20,303 nucleotides of DNA from a virus (IMGVR_UViG_3300008450_000615:1-20303), one strand, 5' to 3'. Positions 6,360-15,692 are shown, counted from the stretch's first letter. A program made the numbers and translations. Notes: a model not told the origin generated them from the letters alone.

Positions 6360-9300
6360 TTATTGAATTACACTACTTCCAGCATCCGGTAACTGTAATT
6401 TAACGTTTTTAGTAATATTATCTATGTTATTCATCACATCTGAAGATATATTTTGTGGTATTATAAATCCATAAGATGCTTTTCCTGGTGGTTTTATTAA
6501 ATTTAAAATAACACTGGTTTCATCTCGTAGTCGTTTTAAAAGTATTATTTTATAAAAACCATTACAGATAGCATCTTGAAAATATCCATTTATATCCTCT
6601 TGAATTAGTATATTTACCCTACCACTACCATCTACAGCTATTTGAGCTATATTATACTCAAATATAAAACCATTTGCGGCATCGATTTGAATTAGTACTT
6701 TATCAAAAGGTTCTAATTGAAAAGGATAAGCAATATAACCATATTCTTGATATAAAGAAGCATAAGAAGCTGAATAGATTGTAGATAATGGATCAAAATA
6801 ATAGTTTGGACTATAAAAACTTGATAATTGATTTCCTAATACTAAAGAATTTTGTGCTTGATTGATACAAATAGAAGCAGTAGATGCCTGGGAGCCATTA
6901 TTAGGAGTAACTTGTAATACCCCCGGAGAATAACTACTCCCATTAAATATAGATTTATTCCCAGAAGCTGTATTGCTAGATATAAAAGAATTTAATGTTC
7001 CTGAGGTTATTTTATTAACTCCATTAGATGTAGTATTGCAAAAAAATCTAAATGATACAATATCACCAACATTATAAATCCCAATTTGATTAGTATCAAG
7101 AGTCCAAGCATTTGTAAATCTTAATGTGGATACGGGGTTACCCTGATCACATTGTTCTAAACTTTTATATTTTTTAAGTGCTGGTGTTCTCCATGTGCTA
7201 ATAGCCGTGGAACTTAGGGGAAAAGTTACTTGACTAGAATCTACCCAAAATGCTTCACCTAGCGTAGCACTTACAGATGGGTCTGAGCCAGGTAATGGTA
7301 GTTTTAGATAATTATAAAGCTTATAAGTAACATCAGATGTCACAACTTGCTCACTAGATGGAAGTTGACCACAACCAGCCGTTACCCCATTATAGTCATT
7401 TATCTTGAACCCATTATATACTGTTATAGTAGTTAAGGCAGGTATAGGAGTATTTGTTCCAGGATAATTAGGAGAACCTTCTACTAAAAAAAGTGGACTA
7501 GTTATGTATTGTTCATTAATAGGTCCACTAAAATTACCAACAACAATGTCCTGTTGCCCTAATAATCCATTCCACACTCCCGGTTCTACTTTTACTGATT
7601 GAGTAGTAATAAGTTGTGGAGTATTAGCTGTTATTGAACTACTTAACCAAATTTCCATACTACCAGTAAAAGTAGCTCCAACTTGTCCAGTTACATTTAT
7701 TTCAAAATCATGAAAAAAACTATAAACCCCTGTACTAGGTATTTGATAGTATGAAGAAGTAAGTCTTAAATTATTACTATCAACTACACCGGGCCCAGAT
7801 CCTGTAAAAAACGACGCTCCTAAATAGCTTGGAGGAGCTACAACTGTTGCACCCCCTCCAGTTGATTGGGGCCCCGCGGACATTGTTATGTTAAATAAAT
7901 CCCACACTTCATGTCTAGCTCCATTACTAGAAGAACGATAAGCAATAGCAGGTATAAAATTACCCCCAGATGGATAGTTTCTAAAATAATTTGTTCCTAA
8001 AATATCTAATTCACCCGAAGGATTAAAGAAAGGTATATATTGAGAAGGAGAATTAGCTGATGAGCCAAAGTAATATAATATAGGAGAATATGAATATCCA
8101 CTTTCATAAATTACTCTATTCCCATTAGTAACAGATTGATTTGAATATTGTTGGGAGTTAAATAAAGATACATTTAATATATCTCCTGTTTTAAAAGTAT
8201 TCTGAACTTCCTCCCAATTTCTATTACGTTGGTTTAATTCAACAAGTCTACCAGACTCGTCAACTAAATATTTTAAAGCAACATTAGTCTTATTAGGTAA
8301 TATACTTTTTGTAACTTCTGTAAACAGACCCAGTTTTTTAGTATTATAATTTATTACAGGAGTTGATCCATAAGATATATCATTTAAAGACCAATTATTA
8401 TATAGTCTACTATAAAGATGTACGCCATCATGTCTTGAATTAAGATATGATGTATTACTTAGATATGAATCTTGAAGTTGAACTGATTCTGTTATTGAAT
8501 ATGAAGTAAATACTCTTCCTAAAGAATCTGTAGTTAGTATAGGGGTTAATTTCTTTCTATATTGAGATACTAAACTTTCATTAACATTATTCTGCAATGC
8601 ACTAAAATCAGAATTTTCAAAGAAATTCTCATAATATGGTGCTGTATAATTTAGTATAAAATCCATATCCCCTGAAGATATGTAGTTACCTGTGGGGCAA
8701 ATTCCTAAATCTGTTACTTTTAATCCAGAAGATAAAGGTAAATAACTTCCACTTATAGCACAAACTATATCAGCTTCCCCAGGAGTTAAAGTTATAGTTT
8801 GAGATGATCCACTGCAGTCTAGATAAGTATCACTTCTAGTAGAAACACTAATATTTTCAAATAGATATTGCCTACATTGGGGATCTAAGGCAAAAAGTTT
8901 AGATCCGGGAGCTACATAATTTGTTGTATTGTTAACTAAATATGGATTTATATTATTTTCTTCAAAATACTCATAAGTATCAAGAATAGAACCTGTAATA
9001 TCTCCTGTATAATAAGGCTCTTTATTTTCTGTTAAGTCAAAATAGTAAGGATCATAAATTGAAGATAAATTAACTCCTTCAATATTACCTTCTAAGTCTA
9101 CTTCACTAGTAAATATTGGTTTTGCCTCAGGCACTTTAGGTCGTTCTAATACTGGTGATTTAATAGATACCCCGGTCCATGTGTTACTTCTAGCAGGAGT
9201 AAAATCTTCAACCATTTTAAATAACGAATTATCAAAAAATTGAATTAATCTAATAAATCCATTATAATCAAATCCTTCACTTGGGTGTGTAAATGTTTGC

Positions 9301-11564
9301 CCAAACCAGTAATCTCGTTGAAACGATAAAGAAGGATAAGTATCTAAGTGAAGAGCTTCTGGGTATGCTATGTAGTTATCTATAACCCAATTAGGGTTTA
9401 CAGTTGTAATAGAAGCTGATACTGAGTTGTCTATTTGGGTTTGAGGAGAAAAAGATACATCTACAAAATGTAAATCTTGACTTCTAATAGCTCTAGAAGA
9501 TGTTGTAGTAGTTTCAAATCGCTTTATAGGAGATAATATACTTCCTGTAAGATTATTTGAACCTAATGTTATTTTATTTGGTGAGTATCCTTTTAAATCT
9601 TGATAATCGTTTGTTCCCCCATATTCTTTAATAGGTAAAATAGAGCCGGTAATACCAAATAATGTAATTAATCCTTGCAAACCACCATGGGCACCTTTTC
9701 CTTTAAATAGATAGGGTAAATTATGATATATTCTTTTATAAGTATCTAATAATAAATCTTTTTTAGGAACATTATTTAAAAAACTACTGGAGGGAGAATA
9801 ATTTCCATTATAACATACCCCTCTATCACTAGCACTCAAACCAGCAGTTATAGGAAAAATACTTCCTGATAAAGCACAAATATTTTGTTTAATAGCAAAA
9901 GGAGCAAATTCTGCTATTTGAGCTACTCCATTACAGTCTATATATGGTTGAGAGTTAAAAACACCTGTAGAATTACTAAATCTATATTGTCTACAGTTAA
10001 AAGCAAATACAGTACTTCCGCTAAGACTACCTATATTGTAATCTAATACATCTTGACTTTTCTGAGAGTTATATAGTTTTACACCAAAAGATTTTAGCCA
10101 ATCATATACTAAATCTTGAGATATACCTTCATTTAAATTATTATTATTATCCCATACATCTGTTAAGTTATCAATATAAACCCAAATATTATCAAAATAT
10201 TGGCCTATCATATTAACAAATACAGTATAAGGTAAATAATTTCCTGGGTCATCCAGTATATAGGAAGGTATAGTATTAATTAATATATCTTTATTTACTG
10301 TATCATAATCATCAGCTACAGCAATAGCATCTCTATACCAATTTGAAACTGTAGTTGAGGATGATGCGTATAAATTATATGGTTGAGTATTATTAGATTT
10401 AGGATATGGAGCTATATTGTATGATAAGTACGATCCCGTTTCTAAATTATATTGTACAATAGAAGATGTTAATGAGCTTGAATTATAATACAAATATGAT
10501 TCAAATCCATCAAATTTAGCAATAGTAGTATTTAAACTTGAAGTTGCCTGATTTATTTGATTTATTAAAGAAGCATTACTTGCTGTTAATGGAGAAAAAG
10601 CATTAATTTGATATTTATATCCTTCAATTTCTCCAACCTTAAACATAAAATTATTTATCCTACTTACAGCTGAGCTGTAGTGAATAAATTCATTAAGTGA
10701 ACTATAGTCTACATTTAAATTTATCTCCTGATTGGTAAGTGAATTTAAAACGGCTTGGTATGACGAGCCAGTAAATGAAGTAACTAATTGGGCTAAATTA
10801 TTATACTTAGTAGGAACTACTGTTTTAAATTCTAAATCAATATTAAAATTAGGGCCTTTTAAAGATGGCCGAGATGGTGGAGTAATAAATTTATCTAAAT
10901 TAAGATCATAGATATAAGGATTTATTATTTCTTCTACAATCCAAAATGAAGCTTTTAAAGTAATATTAGCAGGAAGAGGTTCATAAAGTTTAAATAATAA
11001 ACTAGCCTCTCCTAAATCTGTTACCTCACTTAAAACATTTACTACTATTATTTGATTATTATCACCAAAATTAAGAATAAAATAGTAATAATATGGGACA
11101 GCTAATTGCTTATCAGCAAAATTGCTGGCAATATCTAGTAAACTAATATTGTTTATTAAAGTAGAATTAACCCTTAATTCTGTTCTATCTGATGATATTT
11201 GAGAAATGAACAGATTAGGATTAGAAGATTCTCCTACTAATTTTCTAAAAAAATTATATCTAGATGTAACTTCTCCTGATTCAAATCCTAGATTTTTAAT
11301 ATCTTGGATAGGGTCTATTTCTATTACTGGGAGATAATCTTGTTGATAGCTCGAATTAGAAGGAAGTTTATATGAAGTATAGTTATAGGTTCGGTCTATT
11401 ATATTTCCTCCTAAATCAAATACAAAATACTCAATATAATCTTCAGGTTTTCCAAAAGTTTCTTGTTGTACAATAGGACGTAATAACTGTTCATCTTCAA
11501 CACTATAACGGTCTATTTGATCTCTATTTAAAACTTGTCCTACTATTCTTACATTATCGGCCAT
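6360..11564 (-). CDS. Giant baseplate/tail structural protein with P2 gpI-like segment and duplicated four-Cys modules
   Basis: At 1734 aa this is the largest gene in the window. The N-terminus (MADNVRIVGQVLNRDQIDRY) and YIEYFVFDLGGNIIDRTYNY are typical of a large structural protein of marine T4-like phages. At ~600-652 the segment YKRIYHNLPYLFKGKGAHGG, followed by LQGLITLFGITGSILPIKEY, resembles the P2 gpI/T4 gp7-type tail-protein pattern (H.....KGT...L..LI..FGI). This supports a baseplate-wedge role next to gp6- and gp25-like proteins. Two homologous four-cysteine modules flank it at ~524-590 and ~897-961 (CRQY...DC...CA.SGS...C..GNY). The remaining C-terminal ~700 residues are Ser/Thr/Asn-rich and beta-prone, like fibre or lectin-type domains. 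It may therefore fuse a wedge protein with peripheral domains. Start: MADNV, 15 bases after the 116-aa gene. Confidence 0.65.
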   Translation of the reverse strand: MADNVRIVGQVLNRDQIDRYSVEDEQLLRPIVQQETFGKPEDYIEYFVFDLGGNIIDRTYNYTSYKLPSNSSYQQDYLPVIEIDPIQDIKNLGFESGEVTSRYNFFRKLVGESSNPNLFISQISSDRTELRVNSTLINNISLLDIASNFADKQLAVPYYYYFILNFGDNNQIIVVNVLSEVTDLGEASLLFKLYEPLPANITLKASFWIVEEIINPYIYDLNLDKFITPPSRPSLKGPNFNIDLEFKTVVPTKYNNLAQLVTSFTGSSYQAVLNSLTNQEINLNVDYSSLNEFIHYSSAVSRINNFMFKVGEIEGYKYQINAFSPLTASNASLINQINQATSSLNTTIAKFDGFESYLYYNSSSLTSSIVQYNLETGSYLSYNIAPYPKSNNTQPYNLYASSSTTVSNWYRDAIAVADDYDTVNKDILINTIPSYILDDPGNYLPYTVFVNMIGQYFDNIWVYIDNLTDVWDNNNNLNEGISQDLVYDWLKSFGVKLYNSQKSQDVLDYNIGSLSGSTVFAFNCRQYRFSNSTGVFNSQPYIDCNGVAQIAEFAPFAIKQNICALSGSIFPITAGLSASDRGVCYNGNYSPSSSFLNNVPKKDLLLDTYKRIYHNLPYLFKGKGAHGGLQGLITLFGITGSILPIKEYGGTNDYQDLKGYSPNKITLGSNNLTGSILSPIKRFETTTTSSRAIRSQDLHFVDVSFSPQTQIDNSVSASITTVNPNWVIDNYIAYPEALHLDTYPSLSFQRDYWFGQTFTHPSEGFDYNGFIRLIQFFDNSLFKMVEDFTPARSNTWTGVSIKSPVLERPKVPEAKPIFTSEVDLEGNIEGVNLSSIYDPYYFDLTENKEPYYTGDITGSILDTYEYFEENNINPYLVNNTTNYVAPGSKLFALDPQCRQYLFENISVSTRSDTYLDCSGSSQTITLTPGEADIVCAISGSYLPLSSGLKVTDLGICPTGNYISSGDMDFILNYTAPYYENFFENSDFSALQNNVNESLVSQYRKKLTPILTTDSLGRVFTSYSITESVQLQDSYLSNTSYLNSRHDGVHLYSRLYNNWSLNDISYGSTPVINYNTKKLGLFTEVTKSILPNKTNVALKYLVDESGRLVELNQRNRNWEEVQNTFKTGDILNVSLFNSQQYSNQSVTNGNRVIYESGYSYSPILYYFGSSANSPSQYIPFFNPSGELDILGTNYFRNYPSGGNFIPAIAYRSSSNGARHEVWDLFNITMSAGPQSTGGGATVVAPPSYLGASFFTGSGPGVVDSNNLRLTSSYYQIPSTGVYSFFHDFEINVTGQVGATFTGSMEIWLSSSITANTPQLITTQSVKVEPGVWNGLLGQQDIVVGNFSGPINEQYITSPLFLVEGSPNYPGTNTPIPALTTITVYNGFKINDYNGVTAGCGQLPSSEQVVTSDVTYKLYNYLKLPLPGSDPSVSATLGEAFWVDSSQVTFPLSSTAISTWRTPALKKYKSLEQCDQGNPVSTLRFTNAWTLDTNQIGIYNVGDIVSFRFFCNTTSNGVNKITSGTLNSFISSNTASGNKSIFNGSSYSPGVLQVTPNNGSQASTASICINQAQNSLVLGNQLSSFYSPNYYFDPLSTIYSASYASLYQEYGYIAYPFQLEPFDKVLIQIDAANGFIFEYNIAQIAVDGSGRVNILIQEDINGYFQDAICNGFYKIILLKRLRDETSVILNLIKPPGKASYGFIIPQNISSDVMNNIDNITKNVKLQLPDAGSSVIQ
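8682..8880 (-). repeat. Four-cysteine module, copy 2 (within 1734-aa gene)
   Basis: This codes residues ~897-961. The pattern is CRQYLF...YLDCSG..Q...ICA-type (IVCAISGSYLP), then SSGL..TDLGICPTGNY. It is aligned with copy 1 at 9797-10000 through all four cysteines and the CRQY, SGS and GNY landmarks. The DNA is diverged, so this is an old domain duplication. Confidence 0.75.
9797..10000 (-). repeat. Four-cysteine module, copy 1 (within 1734-aa gene)
   Basis: This codes residues ~524-590, with CRQYRF, PYIDCNG, NICALSGSIFP, AGL..SDRGVCYNGNY. The four cysteine positions and spacing match copy 2. The spacing suggests a small disulfide- or metal-stabilised fold. Confidence 0.75.
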
Positions 11565-11579
11565 TAATAGTTATTTTTA

Positions 11580-11930
11580 TTATATATTTAAATTATTTTG
11601 AGCTAAAGTTGTAACTGCGTTTACCTCAGCTTCTAATAATTGTTGTCTTAAATCTGTTATTTCTTGTAATAGTGCTTGAATCTCATCATCATCTGCTATC
11701 TTTACATTAAGATACTCTGCTTCTCTTAATAATATAAATCTATGAGAATCAGTATCACCCTCAGTAGGTATGATAGAAAATAATTCATCATATAAATCAA
11801 AAAAAGCCTCTACTGTTGTATCAGGAACAGTAGGTTGAATTGGATTAAATTCACCAAATTGAGTATTTATAACTTTAGTAAATATACTTTTATCATAAAC
11901 TAAATTTCTAACATTAATTCTTTCAGCCAT
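11580..11930 (-). CDS. Small conserved tail-operon protein with C-terminal coiled coil
   Basis: This 116-aa protein begins MAERINVRNLVYDKSIFTKV. Its middle is acidic (TVEAFFDLYDELFSIIPTEG), and the stretch ~76-108 (DDDEIQALLQEITDLRQQLL) is a clear heptad-type coiled coil. It fits a small adaptor or oligomerisation protein of the baseplate. I recognise the type from uncultured marine T4-like phages but know of no assigned function. Its start overlaps the stop of the DNRLRE-like gene by one base (TAATG at 11928-11932), so translation is probably coupled. Its location between a baseplate-associated protein and the giant wedge/fibre protein suggests it bridges or chaperones one of them, which is inference. 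Confidence 0.6.
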   Translation of the reverse strand: MAERINVRNLVYDKSIFTKVINTQFGEFNPIQPTVPDTTVEAFFDLYDELFSIIPTEGDTDSHRFILLREAEYLNVKIADDDEIQALLQEITDLRQQLLEAEVNAVTTLAQNNLNI

Positions 11931-13060
11931 TATTTATTTATTTTAAAAATATAATCATTGTCATATATAACAGATGAACCATTATTAAAGGTAGATTTAA
12001 TTAATATCTTATAATATCTCTCAGGTTGGAACCCAGCAGTATATAATGTAAAAAAGTTTCCTGCGGTATCACAACTTACCTTAGTGTGTTCTTCATTAAA
12101 ATCCACAACATATTCTTCTGTGTCTAAATCTTGGATAGCATAATAAGAAGATGAAGGTAAAGCACTATTTAAAGTAAATACAGATACAGTATTAAATTGA
12201 CGAGGCGGATAAATAGGTCGCGCATTTACTCTGAATTGACATACACTATCTGAAGTATATGATCCTAGATTATTTCCTAGAGTAATAGCTATATTCTGGT
12301 CAGTTAATAAAGTTAAACTCCCTGTATTATATACGCTATCATCCCATCTAAATTCAAGTTGAGGAGCATATATAGTATGAGTATCTCTAGAGAAAAATTT
12401 TAATGAATAAGATGATGAAGTATTAAATTCATATTGATCATCAAATTTTAATATAAAACCATTATTTTCTATAAATAAAAAACTATTAAAAGTTTCTACT
12501 ATAGGAGTAACATCTATGTTAGTATCTTTAGTAGTGTTTATTTCAAAAGATTGAGAACCTAAATAAGTAGTAAACCAAGATCCCCCTCCAGGATTGTTAG
12601 GTAAAAAGGACATAGTAGTATCTGGGAGTAAACTAGAAGTAGCCCAGAAGGTACCAGTTTCTCTATTATACCAAGTACAATCTTGAGTATAAGGAGGGTC
12701 AAATAAATACTTCCCAGTTCCCGCTTGCCAAGATTGAGATACGGCATAGCAATAAAGATCATAATTATCGGGAAGATTATTAGTATCTGATATGAATAGT
12801 TTTAAAGAAGCACTGTATAGACCAATAGGGGCGGGAGATAAAGAGGGTGAAGTTCCTACTACAGTACTTGAAATAATATTAGTAGCTTTTATCATTTCAC
12901 TAGAAGAAAACTTAATAAGAGCTCTAGCTACTTGAGGATCCTTAGTTAATCCCATACTAGTGTTTTTTACTTCTAATATTGGGTCTAACCCTGTGTTGGT
13001 GTTAGGAAATTCAGAGTATATAGTTGTATCCTTTTCGGGAAATATTTTATAAACAGCCAT
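11930..13060 (-). CDS. DNRLRE/CBM96-like domain structural protein
   Basis: This 376-aa protein opens AVYKIFPEKDTTIYSEFPNT, then NTGLDPILEV, then VARALIKFS (~45-52). Later come SASLKLFIS (83-91), YAVSQSWQAGTGKY (105-118), QDCTWYNRETGTFW (126-139) and SFEINTTKDTNIDVTPIV (171-188). This order (D..I......N.G....L.V, A.I.F, A.L.L, W..GTG, W) matches the DNRLRE (CBM96-type) beta-sandwich domain found in secreted carbohydrate-binding and surface proteins. In a phage baseplate it may contact the cell-surface polysaccharide or simply be a structural beta-sandwich. The C-terminal part (~245-376) is a second beta-rich domain. It lies directly downstream of the gp6-like gene after a 33-base spacer, and its stop overlaps the next start. 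Confidence 0.6.
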   Translation of the reverse strand: MAVYKIFPEKDTTIYSEFPNTNTGLDPILEVKNTSMGLTKDPQVARALIKFSSSEMIKATNIISSTVVGTSPSLSPAPIGLYSASLKLFISDTNNLPDNYDLYCYAVSQSWQAGTGKYLFDPPYTQDCTWYNRETGTFWATSSLLPDTTMSFLPNNPGGGSWFTTYLGSQSFEINTTKDTNIDVTPIVETFNSFLFIENNGFILKFDDQYEFNTSSSYSLKFFSRDTHTIYAPQLEFRWDDSVYNTGSLTLLTDQNIAITLGNNLGSYTSDSVCQFRVNARPIYPPRQFNTVSVFTLNSALPSSSYYAIQDLDTEEYVVDFNEEHTKVSCDTAGNFFTLYTAGFQPERYYKILIKSTFNNGSSVIYDNDYIFKINK

Positions 13061-13077
13061 TTATATTATTTATTTAC

Positions 13078-13086
13078 TATAAATAT
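13078..13086 (-). promoter_or_regulatory. ATATTTATA motif before the DNRLRE-like gene
   Basis: The minus strand has TATATTTATAG 17 bases before the ATG, in the 33-base spacer after the gp6-like gene. TATATTTA matches seven of the eight positions of the Bacteroidota -7 element TAnnTTTG. Candidate only. Confidence 0.25.
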
Positions 13087-13093
13087 AGAGTTA

Positions 13094-14905
13094 TTAAAAA
13101 GTTACAACTCTACCCTGTATATCTAAATCAGGGTATCTTATTTCAAATATAGCAGGATCTAAAGAAGGGTATAAAATATCACTTCTAAAAGCACCAGCAA
13201 CATCATAACTAAAAGGGGAATAATTGCCTCCTGATTTGTTTGTAAATTCAATTTTAACTACAGATTGTACTCCTTTTATTTGAAGTAAAATTGAGTTGAT
13301 ATTTGAAATTATAATGGGTTGGTTAATTTGCCATTTATCTATATGAAAATAATTGGTTAAAGCATTTATACAGTCTGTTAATACCACATTACTACTCAAC
13401 CCAGGATTAATAGTTATATCAAAGTTTAATCCTAAATTGATATAATATGCATCTTTAATTATTATAGCATCAGTAACCATCCTAAAAGGCTCCAAATATT
13501 CTTTTAAATTATTTTTTAACTCAGTAGTTACATTATCTAATTTCTTATTATTATTGTATGATAAAACATACATAGATAAAGCTAAAGGATTATTATCAAT
13601 TAAAGGATCATTACCTGGGCTTGAAGACAATGCTGAAGCTTGTTCAACATATACTTTAGCTATATTTCCAAAATCTGAAGGCATGCTTAAAGCACGAGTC
13701 ATATAATCATCTTTTGTTACTGCTCTTAATTGTGCTGAGAATGCATTAAGTGTGTTTAAACGTATTTCTTCTATAGTATCACCACTTCGGCCACCCATAG
13801 AAGGTATTGGATTACCTGCGACTAAAGTGCTAAGAGATGCGTTGGTGTAAATGGGGTTAAAAGCTCCTATATTATTAGTAGAAGCAATTATAGTAATATT
13901 ATTTGCTGGTAAATTAGCCTCTATTCCTCCTCCTGATAGATATTGAACATTTAAAACTACTTGAGAAGGAACAGTACCATATTGTTTAGTATAAAATACA
14001 GCAGCTTGATTATAATTGTTAACTAAATCTGAGGTATCAGCAGAAGGCACCATTCCTAATAGAATATTATCAGGAGTTGGGATAATTAAATTATCATCTT
14101 GATTCACATACATCCCAGACCCAAATTGTAGTTCTACAACACCATCTGTTCTAATTCTAGATACAAATCTATTAGGAGTTTCAAGTAAACTTATTAAATA
14201 GGGTACTTGATTAGAAGAGGGACCTGTATTAACTGTTTTATTTATAATAGTAGATTGAGCTAAATAAGGCACTTCATACCATTCACTTCCATCATTCCCA
14301 TTAACATCGATTATTTGAAGAAAGTTAGGATCATTTATTTCAACTGATGTAAATTTTACAGGTGCTCCAAAAGTAAATGTAGCTGTCTTTACTTCAGCTG
14401 ATATTGCTTTTACTGATTGTTTAAACAAGTAGTTATTCCCATCAAATAAACTAATTTCTGTAGATCCTGTATTAGTAAAATCAACTTTCTGGGTTGTTAC
14501 AAATTTAGTTTGGGTTGAGTTTGATGAAAGTACAGTATTTTCAGGAATTATAAGAGCATAATCTAAATTAGGGGCATTATTAAGAATAGGGACTTGTTGA
14601 TAAAAATCAATTGTAGTAACAGAAGCATATGATAATTTAGGACGATATCCTAAAGAATATGCCATATTAAATAAATTTTCCTTTTCCTTAGCGGTTAATA
14701 CAAAATTCTCTTGTATTTGGGTATCTATATAAAAAGATAAAACATCTCCCACATATGAAGACATCTCAATAAACATAGTACCAGGAGATGTATCTGAAAA
14801 ATCAGTATAAGTATTGGGAAAATAATTCTTAGCAAAGTCAATCAGAGATGCTTTATACTGAGTGAAGTTCTTATTTAAATAGGATATGTTTTTGTTTTGG
14901 GCCAT
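13094..14905 (-). CDS. gp6: Baseplate wedge protein, gp6/baseplate-J-like
   Basis: This 603-aa protein has a diagnostic N-terminal block. FSDTSPGTMFIEMSSYVGDV at 36-55 is followed by LSFYIDTQIQENFVLTAKEK (56-75) and ENLFNMAYSLGYRPK. This is the hallmark of baseplate J/T4 gp6 family proteins, with the P......E..........YY.D....E......A...EN....A...GY.P pattern. A central GRSGDTIEEIRLN segment and later DYMTRALSMPS (~402-412) continue the family pattern. The C-terminal part ends with EPFRMVTDAIIIKDAYYINL. Its length is close to T4 gp6 (660 aa). In T4, gp6 dimers form the backbone of the baseplate wedge. It follows the gp25-like gene with a shared base (TAATG at 14903-14907), the conserved gp25-gp6 pairing of contractile systems. 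Confidence 0.88.
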   Translation of the reverse strand: MAQNKNISYLNKNFTQYKASLIDFAKNYFPNTYTDFSDTSPGTMFIEMSSYVGDVLSFYIDTQIQENFVLTAKEKENLFNMAYSLGYRPKLSYASVTTIDFYQQVPILNNAPNLDYALIIPENTVLSSNSTQTKFVTTQKVDFTNTGSTEISLFDGNNYLFKQSVKAISAEVKTATFTFGAPVKFTSVEINDPNFLQIIDVNGNDGSEWYEVPYLAQSTIINKTVNTGPSSNQVPYLISLLETPNRFVSRIRTDGVVELQFGSGMYVNQDDNLIIPTPDNILLGMVPSADTSDLVNNYNQAAVFYTKQYGTVPSQVVLNVQYLSGGGIEANLPANNITIIASTNNIGAFNPIYTNASLSTLVAGNPIPSMGGRSGDTIEEIRLNTLNAFSAQLRAVTKDDYMTRALSMPSDFGNIAKVYVEQASALSSSPGNDPLIDNNPLALSMYVLSYNNNKKLDNVTTELKNNLKEYLEPFRMVTDAIIIKDAYYINLGLNFDITINPGLSSNVVLTDCINALTNYFHIDKWQINQPIIISNINSILLQIKGVQSVVKIEFTNKSGGNYSPFSYDVAGAFRSDILYPSLDPAIFEIRYPDLDIQGRVVTF

Positions 14906-15315
14906 TATGTTATATTAATTATTACACTATCAGATTGATTTGAAAGTAGTATTGTATAATCCATTGTTACTGCTAAAGTATTTTCATCTTCAAAAGGTAC
15001 TAAATCAATAAAATTTACGGTAATTTCTGGTAGATATTGGTCTACAGCAGTAGTTATACTGTTTTTAATAAGTGGAAATGTTTCGTTTGTAATAGGTTCA
15101 AATAATTGTTGTTTTAAAATTGTGCCAAAGTTAGGGTGTCCAATTCGCTCTCCTTTAGATGTTAAAATTAAATTAATTAAATTATATTTAATCTGCTCTC
15201 TAGTAGAATATACACTATTAAATACTCCGGGAGCATCAAAAGGTAAAGCAACTCCTATAGCTGTATTAATTTGAAAATCTCTAGGATCAACCCTATTACT
15301 TCTTATATAGGCCAT
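14905..15315 (-). CDS. gp25: Baseplate wedge protein gp25-like (GPW/gp25 family)
   Basis: This 136-aa protein is close to T4 gp25 (132 aa). It contains NTAIGVALPFDAPGVFNSVY, then STREQIKYNLINLILTSKGE (37-56), RIGHPNFGTILKQQLFEP (57-74) and the tail TTAVDQYLPEITVNFIDLV. The LLLT..GER...P.FG..L..(L/F)F.P core is the signature of the gp25/GpW family. In T4, gp25 joins the wedge to the hub and sheath and is essential for contraction-competent assembly. It is the first of the recognisable wedge genes here, and its stop overlaps the gp6 start by one base. It also overlaps the previous gene's stop by one base (TAATG at 15313-15317). Confidence 0.92.
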   Translation of the reverse strand: MAYIRSNRVDPRDFQINTAIGVALPFDAPGVFNSVYSTREQIKYNLINLILTSKGERIGHPNFGTILKQQLFEPITNETFPLIKNSITTAVDQYLPEITVNFIDLVPFEDENTLAVTMDYTILLSNQSDSVIINIT

Positions 15316-15692
15316 TATTGAATATTTCTAAAATTACTTATTTCCGCAGGATTATTTCTCATATCATTAGCTACTTGAGCTAACATATCAGAATATATAT
15401 TTTGTTTTTCTGCAAATGTTGTAGGTGGAGCTACCGGAGGGGGAGCAATACCCATTTGATCCATTAAGGATTGGCGAATAGTTTCTTTACTAGCTGCCGG
15501 ATTGATGTTACTAGAGTTAAAGTTTAAAGTAGGCCACGCTCGACTATCAGAAACAGTAGAGTTAGGTTGGGTATGAGTTAATCCTATAGATAAGGATTCA
15601 TTAATTTTTTGTTTACCTAATTCTGCTAGTTCTTCTTTAAGAACTTCTCTTACGGCTTCTTTAATAAGGGTTTTTAATTCATTTGTTTTCAT
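15315..15692 (-). CDS. Small amphipathic-helix protein of the baseplate operon, function unknown
   Basis: This 125-aa protein starts MKTNELKTLIKEAVREVLKE. Residues 1-33 are a highly amphipathic, charged helix. A Ser/Asn-rich linker (34-70) follows, then a short helix (KETIRQSLMDQMGI), a proline stretch (APPPVAPPTT) and a helical tail (FAEKQNIYSDMLAQVANDM). The N-terminal helix type is common in small proteins of uncultured marine T4-like phages, but no biochemical role is assigned. It sits between the coiled-coil protein upstream and gp25 downstream, and shares a TAATG junction with gp25. The start ATG (15690-15692) is eleven bases after the previous stop; a TATAAATAT string on the plus strand lies in this gap, probably by chance. 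Confidence 0.6.
   Translation of the reverse strand: MKTNELKTLIKEAVREVLKEELAELGKQKINESLSIGLTHTQPNSTVSDSRAWPTLNFNSSNINPAASKETIRQSLMDQMGIAPPPVAPPTTFAEKQNIYSDMLAQVANDMRNNPAEISNFRNIQ

Noticed and set aside
12469-12478. T4 late-promoter-like CTATAAATA on the plus strand
   Set aside because: It lies inside a minus-strand gene and points antisense with no plus-strand gene to serve; expected by chance in AT-rich DNA.
12559-12762. Overlapping minus-strand frame of 67 codons
   Set aside because: It is inside the DNRLRE-like gene in another frame, with no start context or motif supporting it.
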